Part shown: positions 9,675-19,441 of the stretch, piece by piece
How the letters are laid out: the number at the start of each line of letters is the position of its first letter
How positions within the stretch are numbered: the first letter of the stretch is position 1
From: an uncultured Gammaproteobacteria bacterium
GTDB lineage: Bacteria > Pseudomonadota > Gammaproteobacteria > Nitrosococcales > Methylophagaceae
Assembly: GCA_937900515.1 (NCBI GenBank)
Contig: CALCCU010000112.1
Span: 62,001-126,000 of the forward strand
Direction: 5' to 3'
DNA: 64,000 nt
Made by a program: the position numbers and the translations under genes
Notes under the pieces: model-generated
Told to the model about the DNA's origin: nothing
Seen by the model: only the letters and a program-made list of their open reading frames with translations
Databases searched by the model: none

Positions 9675-10633
9675 ATCAACGTACTACTCTTATTTTAGTT
9701 GCCCTCATTTCACTGGCTATATTATGTATCAGTCCCTATCTCGGACTAGCTAATAACACCGCTGAAATTCAACACCATATTTTGACTCAATTACGCATTC
9801 CACGAATCCTATTCACCTTTCTTGCTGGTTCAGGTTTAGCCCTATGCGGCATGGTGTTTCAAGCTATGTTTCATAATCCTCTTGCCACACCATTCACGCT
9901 CGGTGTAGCCAGTGGCGCCTCACTGGGCGCAGCTATATACGTTTACCTCGGTCTTAGTTTTTCACTATTAGGTATTGATGGTGGTGCTTTTGCTGCTTTT
10001 GCAGGAGCCTTAATCGCAATTAGCTTTGTCTATGCTGTTAGTCGTTATCAAAACGGCTTTTCACCTGAAACCTTATTACTTACAGGTGTGGCAATCAGCT
10101 TTTTCTTTTCGAGCCTTATTTTATTTACCCAATATCTAAGTAACCTGACCGACTCATTTGAAATCATGCGGTGGCTAATGGGGAGCTTAACCACTGTAGG
10201 TTACGATGAAGTATTACAACTACTGCCCTTTGTTACGCTTTGTACTGGCGTAATTTTATGGCTCAGCCGTGAACTTAATTTACTGATGGCAGGTGATGAC
10301 ATTGCCCTAAGTCGTGGCGTACCTGTTCATACCATTCGGTATGTACTCTTTATTGTGACATCATTGTGTGTAGGGGCTATCGTTGCCCTTTGCGGCCCAA
10401 TAGGCTTTGTAGGCATGATGGTCCCTCATATCTGTCGCTTATTTGTCGGAGCCGATCACCGATGGTTAATTCCAACCACATTATTGTTTGGCGGCTCATT
10501 TCTGATTGTCTGCGATACGATTGCTAGACTGATTATTGCTCCCGCCGATATTCCTGTTGGGGTGATCACCACCCTACTCGGTGGCCCATTCTTTCTCTGG
10601 TTATTAATAAAATCCAGAGCAAAACTGGCTTGA
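9671..10633 (+). CDS. btuC: FecCD/BtuC family ABC transporter permease
   Basis: LRIPRILFTFLAGSGLALCGMVFQAMFHNPLATPFTLGVASGA and GPIGFVGMMVPHICR motifs; 4 bp overlap with the ATPase gene. Confidence 0.87.
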   Translation: MNQRTTLILVALISLAILCISPYLGLANNTAEIQHHILTQLRIPRILFTFLAGSGLALCGMVFQAMFHNPLATPFTLGVASGASLGAAIYVYLGLSFSLLGIDGGAFAAFAGALIAISFVYAVSRYQNGFSPETLLLTGVAISFFFSSLILFTQYLSNLTDSFEIMRWLMGSLTTVGYDEVLQLLPFVTLCTGVILWLSRELNLLMAGDDIALSRGVPVHTIRYVLFIVTSLCVGAIVALCGPIGFVGMMVPHICRLFVGADHRWLIPTTLLFGGSFLIVCDTIARLIIAPADIPVGVITTLLGGPFFLWLLIKSRAKLA

Positions 10634-10694
10634 CCCAAGTGAATACAAGTGTGATGATAATCTGAAATCACTTCTGATAAGGCCTATTAGAACC

Positions 10695-12242
10695 GTGTTT
10701 AGTATTAAGCCCCTTTTCGTAGTATTCATTCTACTCATCAGTGTTTGCCAACCAGCACAAGCACTGAGCCAACAGTGGTTTTCTCCTAGTGATAATTTTG
10801 ATATTCAAACACTTTCTGAAATCTATCCTAATGACACGCACTTTATATGGCTAAAAAATCAGCAGCTCACTGTTCATGCTTTTGATGCCCTCGACTTTAT
10901 AGCCTCAGCACCACGACATGGACTAAATGCTAATAAATACCATCTATCTAAACTTAATAAACTCGACCCCCGTCAAGATCTCCCTTCAGCAAAACGATTT
11001 GAATTTTTACTCAGCGATGGTTTACTAAAATTCATCTCCGATTTAAAAGTAGGTCAATTCGAAGCCTCGGTTGTTGATCCCGACTGGTTTATCCCCCAAG
11101 CAACATTCAATGCGGTAAATTTTTTACAACAAGCCATACTGCAAAAACATTTAAAAGACGAATTAAATAGCTTAATTCCAAATACCGATGAATATAGGCT
11201 TCTCACGCAAACACTAGCCCAATATCAATCCTATGCTGCTCGAGGTACATGGAAAACAATACCTACCTCGCCTCTACTCCGCGTCGGCACTCGTCACCCT
11301 AATATTGCACTTATTCGAGCAAGGCTAGCTTACGAAGATCCTTTTCTTTCGCTTTCAACAAAACAAAAAGCAACGAAATACGATGAAATACTTGAACAAG
11401 CTGTAAGAAATTTCCAAAGAAAACATAGCTTGAAAGTTGATGGGTTGGTTGGTAAGGACACCATTAATGCCATGAATATTTCAGCACAAGATCGTGTTAA
11501 ACAAATACAAATAGCATTAGAGCGTCGCCGATGGATGCCTAAAGAATTAGGCGCACGTTACCTGAAGATCAACCTTGCAAGCTACCAATTATCAGCAATA
11601 GAAAATGGTGAAGAAAAATTAGCCATGCGCGTCATTGTTGGTCATAAAAAGCGCCAAACACCGAGCTTTACAGCCAATATGCGTAATCTAGTATTTAATC
11701 CGTATTGGAATGTGCCTGAAAAATTGGCTCGATTAGATTTACTGCCCAAACAGCAAGCAAACTTAAATTATTTCTACAGCAATGATATCAGAGTGTTTAC
11801 ACGTGAAGAAGGTAGGAAAATTGAACATAATACCTATTCAATTGACTGGAAATCAGTCTCTCACCTAAACTTTCCATATATATTAAGACAAGATCCCGGT
11901 GAGCATAACGCCTTAGGTAGAATCAAATTTATGTTTAAAAACCCATGGGGTATTTATCTGCACGACACGTCGCATAGAGCTTTGTTTTCAAAAGATAAAC
12001 GCTCACTCAGCTCAGGCTGTATTCGTGTTGCTGATCCTATTGGTTTAGCCAATTTTTCTTTAAGCAATACGCCAGAAGAAAAAATCTTAGACTTACTTGA
12101 AAGTGATGAAAATAAAGGGCTTATGGTGGATAACTTATTAACCATATATGCGGTTTACTTCACAGTATCTATAGAGCAAAATCGCGTACGATTCTCCCCA
12201 GACATCTACCAACGTGATTATCGCATAGCTAAGTTATTGTAA
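10695..12242 (+). CDS. ldtD: L,D-transpeptidase (YcbB/LdtD-like) with peptidoglycan-binding domain
   Basis: YkuD catalytic motif LHDTSHRALFSKDKRSLSSGCIRVADP; upstream PG_binding_1 domain. Confidence 0.88.
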   Translation: MFSIKPLFVVFILLISVCQPAQALSQQWFSPSDNFDIQTLSEIYPNDTHFIWLKNQQLTVHAFDALDFIASAPRHGLNANKYHLSKLNKLDPRQDLPSAKRFEFLLSDGLLKFISDLKVGQFEASVVDPDWFIPQATFNAVNFLQQAILQKHLKDELNSLIPNTDEYRLLTQTLAQYQSYAARGTWKTIPTSPLLRVGTRHPNIALIRARLAYEDPFLSLSTKQKATKYDEILEQAVRNFQRKHSLKVDGLVGKDTINAMNISAQDRVKQIQIALERRRWMPKELGARYLKINLASYQLSAIENGEEKLAMRVIVGHKKRQTPSFTANMRNLVFNPYWNVPEKLARLDLLPKQQANLNYFYSNDIRVFTREEGRKIEHNTYSIDWKSVSHLNFPYILRQDPGEHNALGRIKFMFKNPWGIYLHDTSHRALFSKDKRSLSSGCIRVADPIGLANFSLSNTPEEKILDLLESDENKGLMVDNLLTIYAVYFTVSIEQNRVRFSPDIYQRDYRIAKLL

Positions 12243-12311
12243 AAAAAGATAAAAGACGTTTATACTTAACTAGTTTATGTCTGATAACTATAACCGCAGG
12301 GTAAAATTAAA

Positions 12312-12893
12312 TTGTTTGAATTAAATCAACAAGAAAACCATGGTTTCGAAGTTAACACATCTAGACGTCGCTTTCTTCAAATCGGCCTCGGGGCCACTGC
12401 CAGTTTAGCCGTTCCTAATGCATTTGCTAATATTGTGACCCAACCAGAACGAAAACTCGCCCTGCTCAACCTGCATACAGGTGAGAGCGTTAAGGCGACA
12501 TACTGGGCAGAAGGTCAATATCAAATCAGTGAACTCGATGCGATTAATCGCATACTTCGAGATCACCGCACTGGCGATGTGCACAATATGGACAGCAGCT
12601 TAATCGATCTATTGAACATGATTCACTACAAAATGGATGGCAAACAACCCTTCCATGTAATCTCTGGCTATCGCTCACCAAAAACCAATGCAGCACTACA
12701 AAAAAATAGCTCAGGCGTTGCTAAAAAGAGTCTTCACATGCAAGGCAAGGCAATCGATATTCGTCTACCCGGACGTAAATTATCAGCATTACGCCAAGCA
12801 GCTTTAGACCTTCGTCTAGGTGGCGTAGGCTACTACTCAAAATCAGATTTCGTACACCTCGACACAGGCCGTGTTCGTCAGTGGGGAACATAA
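12312..12893 (+). CDS. YcbK-like DUF882/M15 family protein with Tat signal
   Basis: SRRRFLQIGLGATASLAVP twin-arginine motif; HVISGYRSPKTNAAL...SLHMQGKAIDIRLPG peptidase M15-like motif; adjacent to LdtD as in E. coli. Confidence 0.87.
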   Translation: MFELNQQENHGFEVNTSRRRFLQIGLGATASLAVPNAFANIVTQPERKLALLNLHTGESVKATYWAEGQYQISELDAINRILRDHRTGDVHNMDSSLIDLLNMIHYKMDGKQPFHVISGYRSPKTNAALQKNSSGVAKKSLHMQGKAIDIRLPGRKLSALRQAALDLRLGGVGYYSKSDFVHLDTGRVRQWGT

Positions 12894-12910
12894 GCTAGAA
12901 CTTCAGTTGC

Positions 12911-13417
12911 ATGATGCAATTAAAATACCTATCAGGCTACCCAAAGACGCTGCTCGATCAAGTTCAAACACTGATCAGCAACAAAACACTCGGGAACTAT
13001 CTACTACAGAACTACCCTTCCCCACATCAGATTAAAACAAATAAAGCCCTCTATCACTACACGATTGAGTTAAAAAACCAATACCTTCGTCAATCAAACC
13101 CCATTAGCAAAGTAGTTTATGACGACAAACTCGATGTCTTACATCAGGCACTGGGAATGCATAGCTATGTTTCCAGAGTCCAAGGCAACAAATTAAAAGC
13201 CAAAAATGAATTACGTATAGGCTCACAATTTAAACATGCCCCACCTGAGTTTTTAACCATGATAATCGTGCACGAGCTCGCCCATTTAAAAGAAAAAGAC
13301 CACAACAAGGCCTTCTATAAACTATGTAGTTATATGGAACCCAACTACCATCAACTAGAATTAGATACTCGTCTCTACCTCACTTATTTAGATAAGTTTG
13401 GAGAACTGTATGAGTAA
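12911..13417 (+). CDS. YgjP-like metal-dependent hydrolase (DUF45)
   Basis: IIVHELAHLKEKDHNKAFYKLCSYMEP zincin motif. Confidence 0.8.
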   Translation: MMQLKYLSGYPKTLLDQVQTLISNKTLGNYLLQNYPSPHQIKTNKALYHYTIELKNQYLRQSNPISKVVYDDKLDVLHQALGMHSYVSRVQGNKLKAKNELRIGSQFKHAPPEFLTMIIVHELAHLKEKDHNKAFYKLCSYMEPNYHQLELDTRLYLTYLDKFGELYE

Positions 13418-13637
13418 GCAACTAAACAATTGAAATTAAAAACCAAATCATTCAAAGTGAAGCTTAGAAAATAGTTAAGCTGTAATTCTTTATTTAGACC
13501 TTACTATCGACTTACAGAGACTTATTGCCACATCAATATAAAATTAGCGGCATTTTTCTTTTATTCCCCTTAAATTCACGAGAGTTAACGCTATAACTAT
13601 AGTTAGCATCTTAGCGAAAAAAAATTAAGAGTTAATA

Positions 13638-13958
13638 ATGAACAGTAAATTAAAAAATCTATCTGAAATTATTGCTAAGGCAAATGATTTATTCGGTAAT
13701 AAGTACGATAATATCGGCACTTTAATGGGCATCATGGATAAAGCCTTGCGTAATCAAGGCGTGAACGCTGATGCAATCACTATTGATTGTGTTGCTCAAA
13801 ATAAAAAGATTGTTATGCTGCTCCATGATGATAAGCCTGATGTTGTAAACATCGCCTTAGGTAATAAAGATGGTGATATTTTTTCATCATCAGAATACCC
13901 TTTAGCCACACTATCAGAAGCAGTGATTGCTGAGATAATGGAAAAGAACTTCACTTAA
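13638..13958 (+). CDS. Hypothetical protein (106 aa)
   Basis: Intact ORF with ATG start, 8 bp upstream of the M48 lipoprotein gene; no family recognised. Confidence 0.65.
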   Translation: MNSKLKNLSEIIAKANDLFGNKYDNIGTLMGIMDKALRNQGVNADAITIDCVAQNKKIVMLLHDDKPDVVNIALGNKDGDIFSSSEYPLATLSEAVIAEIMEKNFT

Positions 13959-13966
13959 GGATAAAT

Positions 13967-14782
13967 ATGAAAATCAGATCGATTATGCTTATTGCTGCAT
14001 CAACACTAATGTTAACGGCTTGTGCAACAACGACGAAAAACAGTGTGTCAGGTGTCAACCGTTCTCAATTTCTACTATTACCAGCCAGCAGTGTTGCTGA
14101 AATGTCTGCTCAGTCTTACCAGCAAACATTAGATACCGCCATGAAAAGTAAAACACTCAATGTAGACAAAACTATGTTGAGCCGTGTCACGACCATTTCA
14201 AATCGCTTGATTGCCCAAGTTGGTGTATTCCGTTCTGATGCGACGAAGTGGGACTGGCAGGTGAATGTTGAGAAAAATGAAGCATTAAATGCCTACTGTA
14301 TGCCGGGTGGAAAAATCATGGTGTATTCAGGTTTGATTGAAAAAATTAATGCTACAGATGATGAGCTAGCCGCTGTCATTGGCCATGAAATTGCTCATGC
14401 TTTGCGTGAACATGGCCGTGAGCGAATGTCACAAGCCTACGTACAGCAGTTCGGAGTGCAAGCTTTGGCTTCATTACTGGGTGGCGGTACTACCGGTGAA
14501 TTAGTGACTCAAGGGAGCCAAATTGGTACACAGCTTTTTTTCACGTTACCCAATGGTCGAGAGCAAGAGCGGGAATCTGACCGTCTTGGTTTAGAGTTAG
14601 CGGCTCGTGCTGGTTATAACCCAAATGCAGCAGTCACCTTATGGCAAAAAATGGGGGCACAAAGCCAAAGTGCACCACCCGAGTTTTTTAGCACGCATCC
14701 AGCCAGTGCAAATCGCATTAAAAACTTACAAGACTTAGCCCCCAAAATGATGCCTTTATATCAGGCTGCGAAGCAAAAATAA
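13967..14782 (+). CDS. M48 family metallopeptidase lipoprotein (LoiP/YggG-like)
   Basis: Lipobox LMLTACATT; VIGHEIAHALREHGRERMSQ zinc motif. Confidence 0.88.
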   Translation: MKIRSIMLIAASTLMLTACATTTKNSVSGVNRSQFLLLPASSVAEMSAQSYQQTLDTAMKSKTLNVDKTMLSRVTTISNRLIAQVGVFRSDATKWDWQVNVEKNEALNAYCMPGGKIMVYSGLIEKINATDDELAAVIGHEIAHALREHGRERMSQAYVQQFGVQALASLLGGGTTGELVTQGSQIGTQLFFTLPNGREQERESDRLGLELAARAGYNPNAAVTLWQKMGAQSQSAPPEFFSTHPASANRIKNLQDLAPKMMPLYQAAKQK

Positions 14783-14830
14783 TATTTGCATATTAGGAGA
14801 CTTTGTTTCTGTCCGCATAGTGGAATAAGC

Positions 14831-15235
14831 CTAACATTGATCTAACATTCTTTTAGCTAAGATTCTAAACCGTTCCATTTCTTCGATATATTGCTGTTTA
14901 AGCTGTGTGTGCTGTTCTTTTACTTGTTCATGCAACACCGCTAAATGCTTATAGAATTCAGCTTGCTCTTGATCTGATTTGAAATCGGGGAATGACGATA
15001 TGCAATTCGGAGTAACACCACATTCATAACTGCCGACTAGTTTCTCATGCTCCTCTATCACTACAGCATGATCGCGGAGCGCCTTGTTATGCTCAGGTAG
15101 TGCTCGTTCAAGTTGATATAACAAAGCCACTAACCTTTCAGTATCATGCTGCCAAGATTTAACTTCTTCCATCCATACTAGATGGTCTTGATGCCAATGC
15201 TGATTTTCCTCTTTTAATACTTTTGTGTTTATCAT
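14831..15235 (-). CDS. Hypothetical helical, His-rich protein (134 aa)
   Basis: Intact ORF, predicted coiled-coil, ENQHWHQDHLVWMEE N-terminus; no family recognised. Confidence 0.6.
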   Translation of the reverse strand: MINTKVLKEENQHWHQDHLVWMEEVKSWQHDTERLVALLYQLERALPEHNKALRDHAVVIEEHEKLVGSYECGVTPNCISSFPDFKSDQEQAEFYKHLAVLHEQVKEQHTQLKQQYIEEMERFRILAKRMLDQC

Positions 15236-15406
15236 CCTGTCATTCTCACAATAAGCTATTAATCTTTCACAATAGTACGCCTTAATTTCTAATATTTATA
15301 ATCAGTTATAAGTGATTCTGCTTTTAATCTTAGAAAAATTTTGCTAAGGACAAGCAGTCTATTTCAACGTAAAATGCTGTCAACTAATTAGAAATCAGGA
15401 AATATA

Positions 15407-16405
15407 ATGTCGCAAATCGTCGTATGTGCAATGTATAAATTTGTCACACTGGAAGATTATCAACAAATCAAACCAACCCTACTCAACTTTATGCTCGAGC
15501 ATACGGTCCGAGGTACATTATTACTCGCGAACGAAGGTATAAACGGCACAGTTGCAGGCACACGTGAAGCGATTGATTCTCTGCTCAACTATTTACGTAG
15601 CGACCCGCGTTTAGCAGAATTAAGTTATAAAGAATCGTATGTTGATGATATGCCTTTCTTACGCACACGAGTAAAATTGAAGAAAGAAATAGTCACTATG
15701 GGCGTTGAAGGTATCGATCCTAAACGTGTAGTGGGTACTTACGTTAAACCTAAGGATTGGAATGCGCTGATCAGTGATCCCGATGTGGTTTTGGTTGATA
15801 CCCGTAATGATTACGAAGTGCAAGTAGGTACATTCAAAAATGCCGTAAACCCAAATACAGAAAGTTTTCGCGAATTTCCTGACTATGTAAAGCAAAACCT
15901 CGATCCAACTAAAAATAAAAAAGTGGCCATGTATTGTACCGGTGGTATTCGTTGTGAAAAATCAACAGCTTACCTTAAAGAGCAAGGCTTCGAAGAGGTC
16001 TATCACCTTGAAGGCGGTATTTTGAAATACCTTGAAGAAGTGCCTGAAGAAGACACGTTATGGGAAGGTGAATGTTTTGTATTTGATGAACGAGTTACTG
16101 TTAATCATAGTTTAGAGAAAGGCAATTATGACCAATGTAATGCCTGCCGAATGCCTATTACTAAAGAAGATCAGCAAAATGAACATTATGTTCATGGCGT
16201 CAGCTGCCCACATTGTTTTGACAAAACATCTGATGAACAAAAAGCCCGCTTTGCTGAACGAGAAAAGCAAATGGAGTTAGCAATCCAACGTGGCGAAGCA
16301 CATATTGGAGCTGAATCTGCTGAAACGATTGCAAAACATCGTGCTGAAAAGCAACAGTTAAAAGAAAATCAGCGCCAAACTTCATTACAGAAAAAACATC
16401 GTTAA
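15407..16405 (+). CDS. trhO: tRNA uridine(34) hydroxylase (rhodanese family, TrhO/YceA)
   Basis: Rhodanese domain with [16 protein letters not shown] and C-terminal CNACRMP...CPHCFD zinc-binding region. Confidence 0.92.
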   Translation: MSQIVVCAMYKFVTLEDYQQIKPTLLNFMLEHTVRGTLLLANEGINGTVAGTREAIDSLLNYLRSDPRLAELSYKESYVDDMPFLRTRVKLKKEIVTMGVEGIDPKRVVGTYVKPKDWNALISDPDVVLVDTRNDYEVQVGTFKNAVNPNTESFREFPDYVKQNLDPTKNKKVAMYCTGGIRCEKSTAYLKEQGFEEVYHLEGGILKYLEEVPEEDTLWEGECFVFDERVTVNHSLEKGNYDQCNACRMPITKEDQQNEHYVHGVSCPHCFDKTSDEQKARFAEREKQMELAIQRGEAHIGAESAETIAKHRAEKQQLKENQRQTSLQKKHR

Positions 16406-16406
16406 T

Positions 16407-18086
16407 ATGTTTCGCACTCTTGCCTGTTTATTATTGAGTATAGCTATCTTTTCGACAATAGCACAGGCAAAACCAGAGATGCCTGCTGCGATTGCCACAG
16501 CGCATCCTTTAGCGACTCAAGCAGGCTTTGAAATACTCGACCAAGGTGGTAATGCCTTTGATGCTGCGGTAGCAATTACAGCAGCATTAGCAGTTGTTGA
16601 ACCAACAGGTTCTGGCCTTGGAGGTGGTGGCTTTTGGTTATTGCATCGTGACAGTGATCAATTCCAAACAATGCTCGATGGGCGAGAAAAAGCTCCGAGT
16701 GCAGCTCATCGCAATATGTATTTAGATAAGTCAGGAAAAGCCGATCCTAAACTATCACTTAATGGCCCTTTATCAGCAGGTATCCCTGGTGTTCCGGCTG
16801 CACTGGCTCACCTTACAGAACAATACGGAAACTTATCATTAGCTCAGAATCTATCCCCTGCAATTCGTTATGCTCAACAAGGTTTTGCCGTAACTGAACA
16901 TTATCAGAAACTCGCCCAATTTAGGCTTGATGTATTACGTAGTTACTCCACTTCGCAAGCCATTTTCTTAAAAAACGGCCAAATACCTGCTTTAGGTGAA
17001 ATGATAATCCAAACTGATTTAGCGAATACTTTACAACAGATTGCTAACCAAGGTCGTGATGGTTTTTACACTGGCAAAATTGCAGATAAATTGGTTAAGA
17101 ATGTACAAAAACAAGGAGGGATATGGACATTAGAAGATTTAAAAAACTATCATCTTGTTGAACGTAAAACAATTGTTGGTAACTATAAAGGCTACCGTAT
17201 TACGTCGGCTAATTTACCCTCGTCAGGTGGTATTACATTACTGTCGATCCTTAATCAATTAGAAACCTTACCGTTTGATGCGGCCTCTCCTTCTCAGCAA
17301 CAACATTTTATTATCGAAGCCATGCGCCGCTCCTATCGCGATCGTAATCACTATTTGGGCGATAGTGATTTTATTACCGTACCGACCATTAAACTGACTT
17401 CTAAACACTATGCCAAACAATTAGTCAGCACGATTAATTTTGACACAGCTACACCGAACATGATCTTTAAAAAATCCCCTGCTGCCAAAGGAGAAGACAC
17501 AAGTCATTTCTCAGTCATTGATCAAAATGGTAATCGCGTATCAGCAACATTGAGCATTAATTATCCATTCGGTTCTGGCTTCGTCGCTAAAGGCACAGGT
17601 GTATTACTTAATGATGAAATGGATGATTTTTCAAGCCAACAAGGTAATGCTAATGGCTATGGTTTGATCGCTGATAGCAGTGCGAATGAAATAGCTCCAA
17701 ACAAACGACCATTATCGAGCATGACACCGACATTTATTGAAAATAACAAAAAGATCATGGTGATAGGTACCCCAGGAGGCAGCCGAATCATCACCATGGT
17801 ACTGCTTGGCATTCTAGATTTTGTTGACGACAAGAATGCACTACAAATTGTGTCTGAGCCTCGCTTTCATCATCAACATTTACCAAACTATGTGCAAATT
17901 GAATCATCAGGCTTCAATGATAATGAAACCGAACAACTTAAACTGCGCGGCCATTCAATTAAGAAACTCAACCGTCAGTACGGCAATATGCAAGTTGTAA
18001 TATATAACAAAGCTACACAGCAGCTATCTGCTGCAAGTGACCCACGAGGCGAAGGTGAAAGCCAAGTTAGAATAGTCAAACGCTAA
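16407..18086 (+). CDS. ggt: Gamma-glutamyltransferase
   Basis: GGNAFDAAVAITAALAVVEPTGSGLGGGGFWL, GEDTSHFSVID nucleophile motif, PLSSMTPT. Confidence 0.93.
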   Translation: MFRTLACLLLSIAIFSTIAQAKPEMPAAIATAHPLATQAGFEILDQGGNAFDAAVAITAALAVVEPTGSGLGGGGFWLLHRDSDQFQTMLDGREKAPSAAHRNMYLDKSGKADPKLSLNGPLSAGIPGVPAALAHLTEQYGNLSLAQNLSPAIRYAQQGFAVTEHYQKLAQFRLDVLRSYSTSQAIFLKNGQIPALGEMIIQTDLANTLQQIANQGRDGFYTGKIADKLVKNVQKQGGIWTLEDLKNYHLVERKTIVGNYKGYRITSANLPSSGGITLLSILNQLETLPFDAASPSQQQHFIIEAMRRSYRDRNHYLGDSDFITVPTIKLTSKHYAKQLVSTINFDTATPNMIFKKSPAAKGEDTSHFSVIDQNGNRVSATLSINYPFGSGFVAKGTGVLLNDEMDDFSSQQGNANGYGLIADSSANEIAPNKRPLSSMTPTFIENNKKIMVIGTPGGSRIITMVLLGILDFVDDKNALQIVSEPRFHHQHLPNYVQIESSGFNDNETEQLKLRGHSIKKLNRQYGNMQVVIYNKATQQLSAASDPRGEGESQVRIVKR

Positions 18087-18529
18087 GCTGGAAACTCGCC
18101 CTGTCTAGCACGAGATAAAGACGTTGTGGACATAACAAATAGTGCTAATACCATTAATACAATAGGCACAGCTGCTATTCGAGTAAACACTACCAGTATG
18201 ATTGAGAACATATTGTAATCGGTTTGCATTGAAGCAATTAGCCAGCCTACCAGCATAATGACGGTGGCTGCGGAATAGGATATAAGCAAGAATCGACAAC
18301 GTTTCCATGCTAATTTCCAGTGTTCATCAATCAATGCAACACCAGTGCTATTTCGAGCATTGCGCGCGATCAAAAAGATCATTACTGCCGAACCAATTAA
18401 TGCTATGGTTAAAAATATATTTACATAGCCACTACTTAAAGCTGCCGCAGGTAATAATAAATTGAAAACAGCTAAATTCATCATCACCCTTTCATGTGCT
18501 GCACCTGCTCTTATTTGGTCACTTTTCAT
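18083..18529 (-). CDS. Hypothetical multi-TM membrane protein
   Basis: Intact 148 aa ORF with several hydrophobic stretches; fills the gap between ggt and tatD. Confidence 0.6.
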   Translation of the reverse strand: MKSDQIRAGAAHERVMMNLAVFNLLLPAAALSSGYVNIFLTIALIGSAVMIFLIARNARNSTGVALIDEHWKLAWKRCRFLLISYSAATVIMLVGWLIASMQTDYNMFSIILVVFTRIAAVPIVLMVLALFVMSTTSLSRARQGEFPA

Positions 18530-18568
18530 CGCTGGCTCTCATCATTAAATCAATATTAGTAATTAATA

Positions 18569-19330
18569 ATGCACTTAATTGATAGTCATTGCCACCTTGA
18601 TTTCACTCTTTTTGATCTAGATCGTGATCAAATTTTGACGCACTGTGAACAACTTGGCGTCAACGATATTATTGTTCCAGCTGTGGCACAAAAATCATGG
18701 CGACAATTACTCAATATTTGTGAGCAATCTGAACGACTTCACCCTGCACTAGGCATGCACCCCATGTTTATGGAGCAACATAAGTCAGAGGACATTAACG
18801 CATTACAAGAAGCGCTTAAACGACATTCCGTAATTGCTATAGGTGAAATCGGTCTCGACTTCTACCTTGATAAACATGACAAGCAAGCGCAGATAGACTT
18901 ATTCACTCAACAATTAGACATTGCTCAACACTTTAAATTACCGGTATTACTTCATGTTCGAAAAGCACATGACCAAGTGATAGCTTGTCTTAAAAAACAT
19001 CCCGTGGTTGGTGGCATCGTCCATGCTTTTAATGGCAGTTTTCAACAAGCCGAGTCATATCAAAAACTTGGCTTTCTATTTGGCGTTGGCGGTGCAATCA
19101 GCCATCCCAATGCAACACGGTTGCATACATTAATGGCGAAGCTACCTTTATCACACTTAGTTTTAGAAACCGACGCACCTGATATGCCGCTAGCGGGTAT
19201 GAATGGGGCACGAAACTCGCCCGAGAATATACCTAAAATTTTAACGTCATTAGCGGAGCTTCGTAATGAATCAATCGAAGAAATTGCCGCAGTTACCAGC
19301 CAAAATTGTCAAACACTGCTTTCTATTTAG
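18569..19330 (+). CDS. TatD family metal-dependent hydrolase/DNase
   Basis: MHLIDSHCHLDF, AIGEIGLDFY, VLETDAPDMPL motifs. Confidence 0.92.
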   Translation: MHLIDSHCHLDFTLFDLDRDQILTHCEQLGVNDIIVPAVAQKSWRQLLNICEQSERLHPALGMHPMFMEQHKSEDINALQEALKRHSVIAIGEIGLDFYLDKHDKQAQIDLFTQQLDIAQHFKLPVLLHVRKAHDQVIACLKKHPVVGGIVHAFNGSFQQAESYQKLGFLFGVGGAISHPNATRLHTLMAKLPLSHLVLETDAPDMPLAGMNGARNSPENIPKILTSLAELRNESIEEIAAVTSQNCQTLLSI

Positions 19331-19441
19331 TATGCATAGCTAGCCTTGGAAGAGTATTTAATTCTCTCGGCTTAAGACTTCGTTCAGTGAAGAGACTCAC
19401 ATGGTAAAATAAAATGATAAATTTAACTTATGTGAACCTCA

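Noticed and set aside
18609-18640. Palindrome-like TTTTGATCTAGATCGTGATCAAATTTTG
   Set aside because: Sits within the tatD coding sequence (LFDLDRDQIL) and is explained by codons.
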